This document shows positions 35,291-41,845 of a stretch of DNA of 64,000 bases, one piece after another; within the stretch, counting starts at the first letter, position 1; every line of letters starts with the position of its first letter. This DNA comes from Flavobacteriaceae bacterium (lineage in GTDB: Bacteria > Bacteroidota > Bacteroidia > Flavobacteriales > Flavobacteriaceae): assembly GCA_947483075.1 (NCBI GenBank), contig CANKLE010000005.1, forward strand, positions 62,001 through 126,000, given 5' to 3'. The position numbers and the translations under genes were made by a program. The notes beneath the pieces were generated by a model, which searched no databases, was not told the origin of the DNA, and saw only the letters and a program-made list of their open reading frames with translations.

Positions 35291-36475
35291 ATGCCACAAA
35301 ACCGTTTTATGCAGTTCAATAAACACAAAGACCTCATTCGTTGGATTCTTATCCTATGTTCCTTTATCATCATCAGCTTGATTTTATGGAACACCTATGA
35401 GTTTTTTAATTTTTTTAAAAACGAGGAACGCGTCAAAATGGAATACTGGGCAGAGGCGCAAAAAACCTTGATGAACGCCGATGAAAATACCGAAGTTGAA
35501 TTACCCTTTAAGGTAATCCGGAATAATAAAACGATTCCGATTATGCTCACCAACCAAAACGACAGCATCATCAGCAGTTCAAATATTGACGAATTAATCA
35601 CCAAAGACAAAGACAAAGCCAACGCGTTTTTAGCCAACCTCAAGAAACAAAACGACCCTATTGCCATGGAATATGGGCCAGGGAAGTTTCAGTATTTGTA
35701 TTATGGAAACTCCTCTTTAATCAATAAACTCAAGTATTACCCCATTGCCTTGCTGCTAATCATTGTACTTTTTGGTGCCCTGGTTTATACCTTTTACAAG
35801 AGTACTAAAATGGCCACGCAAAACAAATTGTGGGCCGGAATGGCCAAAGAAACTGCCCATCAAATTGGAACACCTTTGTCGTCCTTAATTGGTTGGCTCG
35901 AACTGATGAAAACCGAACAATTGGATGCTTCAGCTGTAGCAGAAATTGAAAAAGACATCATACGCCTGCAAACCATCACCGATCGTTTTTCGAAAATTGG
36001 ATCAGAACCGGCCTTGGAAACCTTAGACTTGGTGCAAGAAACTGCCGCCTCTTATAGCTATTTACAAGCTCGTTTTTCGCAACAAGTGGTTTTTTCATTT
36101 GATGCACCCAATCAAAAAATATTCCTGCCACTCAACGCTGCCTTGCACAGCTGGACCATCGAAAATTTAGTAAAAAATGCCATCGACGCCATGAAAGGCA
36201 AAGGTTCCTTGAATGTAAGAATTGAAACCGAAGGCGCTTATGTGAAAATTAAAGTGAGTGATACGGGAAATGGAATTCCAAAAAATCAATTTAAACGAAT
36301 TTTTGAACCGGGTTTTACTACCAAAAAAAGAGGCTGGGGCTTGGGGCTTTCCTTAACCAAACGAATTGTAGAAGAATACCATAAAGGCAAAATAAAAGTA
36401 GTCGAATCAGAACTGGGCAAAGGCACTACGATTCAAATCAGCTATAAAATTACTTCCCGCGATTTGGCTTTATAA
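35291..36475 (+). CDS. Membrane sensor histidine kinase
   Basis: A 394-residue kinase with two membrane helices (about 15-37 and 150-172) enclosing a periplasmic domain of some 110 residues. The H-box AKETAHQIGTPLSSLIGW (phospho-acceptor His near 193), N-box NLVKNAIDAM, G1 box VSDTGNGIP and G2 box GWGLGLSLTKRIVEEY are intact. No response regulator is adjacent, so it is an orphan. Two in-frame ATGs (35291, 35309) are possible. Its last 26 bases overlap the end of the convergent transglutaminase-like gene. Confidence 0.9.
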   Translation: MPQNRFMQFNKHKDLIRWILILCSFIIISLILWNTYEFFNFFKNEERVKMEYWAEAQKTLMNADENTEVELPFKVIRNNKTIPIMLTNQNDSIISSSNIDELITKDKDKANAFLANLKKQNDPIAMEYGPGKFQYLYYGNSSLINKLKYYPIALLLIIVLFGALVYTFYKSTKMATQNKLWAGMAKETAHQIGTPLSSLIGWLELMKTEQLDASAVAEIEKDIIRLQTITDRFSKIGSEPALETLDLVQETAASYSYLQARFSQQVVFSFDAPNQKIFLPLNAALHSWTIENLVKNAIDAMKGKGSLNVRIETEGAYVKIKVSDTGNGIPKNQFKRIFEPGFTTKKRGWGLGLSLTKRIVEEYHKGKIKVVESELGKGTTIQISYKITSRDLAL

Positions 36476-37607
36476 AAAATAACTGTTCCCTTTCTTGACT
36501 TGGTTTTGACACATACAATTGCACAAAAGCCAACTGTGTTTCCCAAGCTTTCTTGGTGTCAATAAAAGATTTTTTTAAACTCACCACTTGCCCTTGTAAG
36601 GCGCGATCGACCTCTTTTAATTCCATTAAATTAAGGTAGGCTTGCGTAAAATCAGCATACGGAAGTTGTACTAAAGCCAACAAATCTTCGTCTGCTAATG
36701 CCGGTTTAAACTGCTTATTCCGAAATAAAATGAGACGATTATAGGCGGTGATGCTGGCATTAAAATCGGCAACTACTTGTTCTAATTTGGCCGACGTATT
36801 GTTTAATGCATGGTAACTCAGTTCGCGCTTTAAAAAAGCCGCTTCCCCGCGCAACATTCCATTGCTGATCCCCATTATTTCGAGGTGTTTTAATTCGACT
36901 TTCGATTTTTCATTAGCCGACAGCGCAAAATAAAGCGGAATTTCTTCGGCTGGATTGCACCGCACTTTGTTTCCCGTTATACCGGTTTCGTTGCTTTTAA
37001 ATTGCTCTGGACTTAGGGGATTTGGCAACAATTGCCAGAGGTAATCAAACGGATAATGCGATTCAATCAAGGCAGCAGGTGGGGTTCTAAAGAAAAATAA
37101 ATTAAATTGGGGAGTATATTCCTGATCATTCACTACACCAGCACCCCAAGTGGGGTCAAACAACTCCCATGTCCCGTTGATCCTGGCCATACACCATTGG
37201 TGCGTTTGGGTACTGATTTTGCCGTATTGTTTGGTGTAGCCCGAAACCAATTCGGTGGGAATACCACAGGCAAGAGCAAGTGCTTTAAACACCTCCGAAT
37301 AATGCATACACACCCCTTTGCGGCTGCTCAGGGCCGATTGCACTTTGTCGGCCGAGGTTTGCGTGTCGTATTGCCCAGTTGTGCTTCCTGGCACATCATA
37401 CCGAATTGCATGGGCTGTCCAATAAAAAATTGCTGCTATTTTATCCTCCTCAGAGGCAAATTGGCTTGTTATATAGCCCGCAATGGCAGAAATAGATTGC
37501 GTTTGACTTCCTGGAATCTGATCCATTTTATTGCCCACTTCCTGCATGGACTGCGCCTGGATTGAACCAACAAACAAGAACATAAAATAATACCGTAGGT
37601 TTTTCAT
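36450..37607 (-). CDS. Exported transglutaminase-like protein
   Basis: A 385-residue exported protein with a signal peptide (residues 1-19, ending QAQ). Residues about 70-165 form a transglutaminase-like papain-fold domain with the catalytic triad in place: Cys in SSRKGVCMHYSEVF, His in THQWCMARI and Asp in ELFDPTWGAG. The rest is helical and specific to Bacteroidota. Such domains act as proteases or peptide-modifying enzymes; the substrate is unknown. The gene follows the terminator of the greA-HIT unit. Confidence 0.87.
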   Translation of the reverse strand: MKNLRYYFMFLFVGSIQAQSMQEVGNKMDQIPGSQTQSISAIAGYITSQFASEEDKIAAIFYWTAHAIRYDVPGSTTGQYDTQTSADKVQSALSSRKGVCMHYSEVFKALALACGIPTELVSGYTKQYGKISTQTHQWCMARINGTWELFDPTWGAGVVNDQEYTPQFNLFFFRTPPAALIESHYPFDYLWQLLPNPLSPEQFKSNETGITGNKVRCNPAEEIPLYFALSANEKSKVELKHLEIMGISNGMLRGEAAFLKRELSYHALNNTSAKLEQVVADFNASITAYNRLILFRNKQFKPALADEDLLALVQLPYADFTQAYLNLMELKEVDRALQGQVVSLKKSFIDTKKAWETQLAFVQLYVSKPSQEREQLFFIKPNRGK

Positions 37608-37617
37608 ACTAGCAATA

Positions 37618-37651
37618 AAAAATCCCCGATTGAAAATTTACAATTGGGGAT
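37618..37651 (-). terminator. Terminator after greA-HIT
   Basis: An 11-base stem (ATCCCCGATTG with CAATTGGGGAT, one G-T pair), an 8-base AT loop and TTTTTT on the minus strand. Confidence 0.85.
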
Positions 37652-37666
37652 AGTTCGTTTTTTAAC

Positions 37667-38056
37667 TTATAAATTTTCCTGAATGGCCTGGGCCAAGGCA
37701 TTGAATTCCTGGGGAGTGAGGCTCACTTTATTTTGAAAACGCATTTCATCCATTTCGTTCAAGGGGATCAAATGCACATGAGCGTGCGGAACTTCCAGTC
37801 CGATTACTGCCATGCCAATGCGTTTGCAAGGAACCGTTTTTTCTAGCGCAACCGCTACTTTTTTGGCAAACAACATCAAACCCAAATAAGCCTGGTCGTC
37901 GAGATCGAACAATTTGTTGATTTCTTGTTTAGGAATACACAGCGTATGTCCTTTGGCGTTGGGATTTACATCGAGGAAAGCCAAGTAGTTTTCGTCTTCG
38001 GCGATGCGGTAATACGGAATTTCTCCGGCAACTATTTTAGTAAAAATGCTGGCCAT
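37667..38056 (-). CDS. HIT family hydrolase
   Basis: A 129-residue histidine-triad protein. FTKIVAGEIP and DVNPNAKGHTLCIPK open the fold and the triad HAHVHLIP (about residues 98-105) is intact. Branch members hydrolyse nucleoside phosphoramidates or adenylated products. It lies 1 base after greA, so the two form an operon, an arrangement common in Bacteroidota. Confidence 0.93.
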   Translation of the reverse strand: MASIFTKIVAGEIPYYRIAEDENYLAFLDVNPNAKGHTLCIPKQEINKLFDLDDQAYLGLMLFAKKVAVALEKTVPCKRIGMAVIGLEVPHAHVHLIPLNEMDEMRFQNKVSLTPQEFNALAQAIQENL

Positions 38057-38057
38057 C

Positions 38058-38534
38058 TTAGTCGCGGGAAATTTCTAATACCTCAAATTTCAATACGCCA
38101 TTAGGGACGGTAATTTCGGCAATTTCACCCACTGATTTTCCCAATAATCCTTTCCCGATTGGGGAAGTTACCGAGATTTTTCCGGTTTTTAAATCGGCTT
38201 CGCTTTCGGCAACCAAGGTGTATTTCATTTCCATGCCGTTGGCTTGGTTTTTGATTTTTACATTAGACAACACCAAGGCTTTAGACACATCCAATTGGGA
38301 CTCATCAATAAGACGGGCGTTTGAGTATACTTCTTCTAATTTGGATATGCGCATTTCGAGCAAGCCTTGTGCTTCTTTGGCTGCATCGTATTCGGCATTT
38401 TCTGACAAATCTCCTTTGTCACGAGCCTCGGCTATATCTTGTGAGGCTTTGGGACGCATCACACTCTTTAAATGATCTAATTCTTCCTTTAATTTTTTTA
38501 ATCCTTCTGCGGTATAATACGATACTGTACTCAT
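38058..38534 (-). CDS. greA: Transcription elongation factor GreA
   Basis: A 158-residue GreA that enters the secondary channel of RNA polymerase and triggers cleavage of backtracked RNA. The N-terminal coiled coil (about 8-78) has the tip DLSENAEYDAAKEAQ with the conserved Asp and Glu; the C-terminal FKBP-like domain has SPIGKGLLGKSVGE. First gene of an operon with the HIT protein. Its leader begins with a terminator-like hairpin (38558-38582). Confidence 0.96.
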   Translation of the reverse strand: MSTVSYYTAEGLKKLKEELDHLKSVMRPKASQDIAEARDKGDLSENAEYDAAKEAQGLLEMRISKLEEVYSNARLIDESQLDVSKALVLSNVKIKNQANGMEMKYTLVAESEADLKTGKISVTSPIGKGLLGKSVGEIAEITVPNGVLKFEVLEISRD

Positions 38535-38557
38535 AATTTCATTGGTTATATAAATAG

Positions 38558-38582
38558 AAAAAATCCCATCACGACGGGATTT
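38558..38582 (-). terminator. Terminator-like hairpin in the greA leader
   Basis: On the minus strand a stem AAATCCC / GGGATTT with an 8-base loop is followed by a run of T residues, 24 bases before the greA ATG. It lies downstream of the -7 element at 38597-38590 and between divergent genes, so an attenuator is the simplest reading. Confidence 0.65.
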
Positions 38583-38589
38583 CTTTTTT

Positions 38590-38597
38590 CAAAGATA
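38590..38597 (-). promoter_or_regulatory. -7 element of greA
   Basis: TATCTTTG on the minus strand matches TAnnTTTG exactly; transcription would begin close to 38584, right at the hairpin. No TTG was found at the usual distance. Confidence 0.5.
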
Positions 38598-38697
38598 GTA
38601 TTTTTTGTTTACGGTTATTTTATTCAACTCATTCTAGCGAAGTCAAAGTTAAATAAATTAAATTTGTTTGCAATCAAAACCTAGCACTTATTTTTTT

Positions 38698-39117
38698 ATG
38701 AAAAACTGGCTTCTCTGCATCTTTTTAATTTTTATTTGTGCTTGTAGTGATGGCACCCAACGCTACAACAATCCGTACTTGCCTAATTATAGTTTTTCTG
38801 TCGATATAAATAAAAATTTACCCTTGTACAGTGGGCTAAATAGCCCTATAAATCCCATCATCATTCGTGAAGCCACTGCCGGAATTACGGGTATTATTGC
38901 CATGAAAATATCCGATAACGATTACCGGGCTTGGGAGTTGAGTTGCCCCAATCAGGTTCCTTCTAGTTGCTCTAAAATGACCCTCAACGGACTGAATGCT
39001 AAATGCAGTTGCGACAATTTTGAATACAGTTTATTTACCGGTATCGGCAATGCGCCCTATTCCATGAAACCCTATCGGGTAGAGATTTTTGGCGATTTGA
39101 TTCGCATCTCGAACTAA
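38698..39117 (+). CDS. Lipoprotein with a degenerate Rieske-like domain
   Basis: A 139-residue lipoprotein. I start it at ATG 38698 (MKNWLLCIFLIFICACS), which gives a proper signal peptide with lipobox CAC; an upstream ATG at 38668 would add a non-signal stretch. The C-terminal half reads like a Rieske fold: SCPNQ where CTH is expected, AKCSCDN where CPCHG is expected, followed by FEYSLFTGIGNAP and MKPYRVEIFGDLIRI. Both histidine ligands are replaced (Asn and Asp), while cysteines remain. A normal 2Fe-2S cluster is unlikely; disulphides may hold the fold. Its stop overlaps that of the convergent TonB receptor. Confidence 0.75.
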   Translation: MKNWLLCIFLIFICACSDGTQRYNNPYLPNYSFSVDINKNLPLYSGLNSPINPIIIREATAGITGIIAMKISDNDYRAWELSCPNQVPSSCSKMTLNGLNAKCSCDNFEYSLFTGIGNAPYSMKPYRVEIFGDLIRISN

Positions 39118-41252
39118 AACAACAAGCTAATTCCTACCAAACCGTGTGTACCGGCTTGGGGATAATAGTACACGTAACCACCCCCATAATCGGCCCCATT
39201 GGAGCTGTATTTTTTATCGAATACATTGGCCACCAAGCCTGAAATCACGATACTTTTACAAACTGTTTTGGGTTTTATTTCGTAACTAAAATTCAGGTCA
39301 TTTACCCAATAATCTTGCAATTGCGCAGTCGCATCTTCTTCGTTATTCAAAAATTGGGCGCTCACGTATTTTTGTAACCAACTCACTTTTAGTGCTTTTG
39401 AGGGCAAATAGCTCAATTGGGTACTCGAAATCAAATTGGGCGAAAAGGCAATGGTTTTGCCGTTCCACGATTGATCGGCTCGAATCACATTTTTACTTTG
39501 GGTAGCCGATGCTTGTAGTTCCCAAGTTTTAGACAAGACTACATGCGCATCTATCTCAGCGCCCATGCGGTAACTTTTTCCCGTATTGGCACGTATCGGA
39601 TTGCCTACCTCATCCAACTGACCGGTTAATACCAATTGATCTTGGTAGGCCATAAAATACCCGTTGATGGCCCAATTCCAATTGCTGGTTTTTTTGCGCC
39701 AGCCCATTTCAAAATCGTCCAATTTTTCGGGTTTCGGACTGCCGTTTTCGTAATCGGTGCGGTTGGGTTCGCGCTGGGCTTTGGCATACGAAAAATACAA
39801 CTGATTCTGCTCACTCAAGGCACAGGTAATTCCTGCCTTGGGATTAAAAAAAGCAAAGGTATCCTCTACTCCGCCGGCCAAAACCCCACTTGCCTCGTAA
39901 TTCACTCGACGAAATTGCAAGTCACCATAGGCACTCCACTTTTCCGTGAGTGTAAACTGCCCTTTTACAAATAAATTCCCGTCTTTTTTGGTGGACAAAT
40001 TGTCGTAGTAATGATCCCCCAATTCGCTTGTAGTTGCCGCTCGACTCCAAATTACTTTGCCAAAATGGGCGCCAATATAAGTGTTCAAACCGCCGCCAAT
40101 GAGCCATTGTGCAACAGCTCCTTTTCGTTTTATCGAAAAAGTTGTGCCATAAAAATCATTGTCTAACCATTTTTGATCAATGACGTCGGCAATGGTTTCT
40201 GTTCCGGTAGGTACTAAATTGTAGGCAGCCAAGTCGGCCTCGTCATTGAAGTTTTCGTAGTAGCCTTTGCCTTTGGTATAATGCAAAGCCAGCGTGCTGC
40301 TCCATTGTTCAGAAAAAGTTTTGGTGTAATGCAATTGCACATGGTCTTGTTGGTAATTGTCGGTTTGGTTGTCGTAAAAACGAGTTTCTCCGTTGGCATC
40401 GGTATACATCCCGGCATAATTAAAGGTGCGGTGGTTGTGTAGCATCTCTGCATCAACTCCATACCAAGACTGGTAAGTTTTCTCCGTTCCTCCAAACACC
40501 AAAGCTTTAAATAAACTGGTTTTGCCCACTAATGTGCCTTGTAAAAAATAGGATTTTAAGTGCGAAGACGCCCGGTCAATGTATCCGTCCGATTCGATGT
40601 TTGACAAGCGCCCCGCCATTTCAAATTGATCATTGAGCAAGCCCGTGCTGAATTTTACCGTGTGCTTACGGGAATTAAAACTCCCCACCGAATTGTCTAT
40701 TTCGGCGTAACTTTTCTCGGAATAGGAATCGGTGAGCACATTCAAACTGGCTCCAAAAGCTCCCGCCCCGTTGGTAGAGCTTCCCACGCCGCGTTGCAAT
40801 TGCACGCTGGCCACCGACGATGCAAAATCGGGCAAATTTACCCAATAGGTACTGTGGCTTTCGGCATCATTGTAGGGAATTCCGTTTAGTGTGACATTTA
40901 CCCTGGTGGCATCAGAACCGCGCACCCGAATTCCGGTGTAGCCTATGCCATTTCCGGCGTCAGAGGTAGTCACCACCGAGGGCATAAAATTCAAGAGCAT
41001 CGGAATGTCTTGCCCCAAATTGCGGGAGGCCAATTCTTTTTTGCTCAGGTTGCTAAAACTCACCGGTGTTTTGGCTGTAACCCGAACCGCAGAAACCAGC
41101 ACTTCATTTAAGGCGCTTACCTTCGTGCTGTCTTGGGTTTGAGCAAAAGTGGTATAGGTAAGAAATAGAAATAAAACAGCTGCTTTAGGAGCTCCGGTAG
41201 TAGGTGATAGGTGGTAGGTTTTTTTAAAAAAAAAGGCAATAAAAAATTTCAT
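39114..41252 (-). CDS. TonB-dependent receptor under TPP riboswitch control (thiamine-type importer)
   Basis: A 712-residue outer-membrane receptor. The plug domain (about 50-165) includes IRVRGSDATRVNVTLNGIP and the barrel ends in the aromatic strand HGLVGISLLF. The TPP riboswitch in its leader indicates uptake of thiamine, its phosphates or a precursor; without it the barrel would give no substrate. The signal peptide is odd: the hydrophobic core (AAVLFLFLTYTTFAQ) is pushed to residues 24-38 by a polar insert, part of which is coded by a heptamer array at 41201-41221. A T7-A9 run sits beside it. The receptor is monocistronic, converging on the Rieske-like lipoprotein. Confidence 0.9.
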   Translation of the reverse strand: MKFFIAFFFKKTYHLSPTTGAPKAAVLFLFLTYTTFAQTQDSTKVSALNEVLVSAVRVTAKTPVSFSNLSKKELASRNLGQDIPMLLNFMPSVVTTSDAGNGIGYTGIRVRGSDATRVNVTLNGIPYNDAESHSTYWVNLPDFASSVASVQLQRGVGSSTNGAGAFGASLNVLTDSYSEKSYAEIDNSVGSFNSRKHTVKFSTGLLNDQFEMAGRLSNIESDGYIDRASSHLKSYFLQGTLVGKTSLFKALVFGGTEKTYQSWYGVDAEMLHNHRTFNYAGMYTDANGETRFYDNQTDNYQQDHVQLHYTKTFSEQWSSTLALHYTKGKGYYENFNDEADLAAYNLVPTGTETIADVIDQKWLDNDFYGTTFSIKRKGAVAQWLIGGGLNTYIGAHFGKVIWSRAATTSELGDHYYDNLSTKKDGNLFVKGQFTLTEKWSAYGDLQFRRVNYEASGVLAGGVEDTFAFFNPKAGITCALSEQNQLYFSYAKAQREPNRTDYENGSPKPEKLDDFEMGWRKKTSNWNWAINGYFMAYQDQLVLTGQLDEVGNPIRANTGKSYRMGAEIDAHVVLSKTWELQASATQSKNVIRADQSWNGKTIAFSPNLISSTQLSYLPSKALKVSWLQKYVSAQFLNNEEDATAQLQDYWVNDLNFSYEIKPKTVCKSIVISGLVANVFDKKYSSNGADYGGGYVYYYPQAGTHGLVGISLLF
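41201..41221. repeat. Three TAGGNNN heptamers inside the receptor coding sequence
   Basis: On the plus strand TAGGTGA, TAGGTGG and TAGGTTT lie end to end. They match the array at 22521-22569. Being 21 bases, they keep the antisense reading frame of the receptor and encode seven polar residues ahead of the signal-peptide core. Confidence 0.75.
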
Positions 41253-41271
41253 TCGTACTTTGGTTACGAAT
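41251..41271 (-). promoter_or_regulatory. Hairpin covering the receptor start codon
   Basis: A 7-base perfect stem (ATTCGTA / TACGAAT, loop of 7) on the minus strand includes the first two bases of the receptor ATG. It could form the expression platform of the TPP riboswitch by hiding the start. Confidence 0.45.
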
Positions 41272-41337
41272 AAAAGGGGCCATTATTCTTGGTTAAAATT
41301 AAATGGATACGCTCGACAGGACAAACGTGCGTTTTGC

Positions 41338-41418
41338 CTTGTCTTTTCCCTAAACAGCATTACCTGTTCCAGGTTCGTTGGGTATAATCTCAGCTCGTTA
41401 GTTGGAGCACCCCTTTGA
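41338..41418 (-). promoter_or_regulatory. TPP riboswitch
   Basis: On the minus strand the THI-box core is unmistakable: GGGGTGCT, then GAGCTGAGATTATACCC, then GAACCTGGAACAGGTAATG and the closing CTGTTTAGGGAA. All TPP-contacting elements (CTGAGA and the ACCTG...GGTAATGC arm) are present. It lies about 85 bases upstream of the TonB receptor ATG. No T-rich terminator follows, so control is probably at translation, via the hairpin on the start codon. Confidence 0.95.
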
Positions 41419-41425
41419 GACGGGA

Positions 41426-41433
41426 CAAATATA
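41426..41433 (-). promoter_or_regulatory. -7 element ahead of the TPP riboswitch
   Basis: TATATTTG on the minus strand, an exact TAnnTTTG match, places the transcript start a few bases before the riboswitch. It lies between the arfB stop (41444) and the riboswitch, so the receptor has its own promoter. Confidence 0.6.
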
Positions 41434-41443
41434 CTTTAAAAAT

Positions 41444-41845
41444 TTACAAGTCTGGTTTGCGGCGCAATTTTTTAATGCTAGACCAGGACTGCTTGTCTTG
41501 GAGCCGTTTACGGATCGCCGATTTGGGTACTTTGGTTTCTTTTCTGGTTTTCGTAATAACCAAAGCCGCTTCTAGCAGCGACAAAAACCTTCTCAATGCC
41601 CGCGTCTTATTTTGAATTTGGCTACGGCTTTCGTCACAACTGAGTTGAATCTGTTGTTCTTTGCTGAGTCGGGAAGCCCATTTTTGGAGCAATTGCTGTT
41701 TTTCGCTTTCGGTTAATGCTTGTGAATTTACAACATCAAATGAAAGCACAATTTTGGAGGACACTTTGTTTACATGTTGCCCGCCAGGTCCTGCACTGCG
41801 GATGGCTTTGTATCGCAGTTCTTTTTGAAGTTGAAGCCAGTCCAT
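41444..41845 (-). CDS. arfB: Alternative ribosome-rescue factor ArfB (codon-independent peptidyl-tRNA hydrolase)
   Basis: A 133-residue release-factor-like protein that frees stalled ribosomes. The catalytic GGQ lies in RSAGPGGQHVNKVSSK near residue 23, and the basic C-terminal tail (KRLQDKQSWSSIKKLRRK) needed to enter the empty mRNA channel is present. There is no codon-recognition domain. Its ATG overlaps the stop of the preceding gene (TAATG), making it the last gene of the five-gene operon. Confidence 0.94.
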   Translation of the reverse strand: MDWLQLQKELRYKAIRSAGPGGQHVNKVSSKIVLSFDVVNSQALTESEKQQLLQKWASRLSKEQQIQLSCDESRSQIQNKTRALRRFLSLLEAALVITKTRKETKVPKSAIRKRLQDKQSWSSIKKLRRKPDL

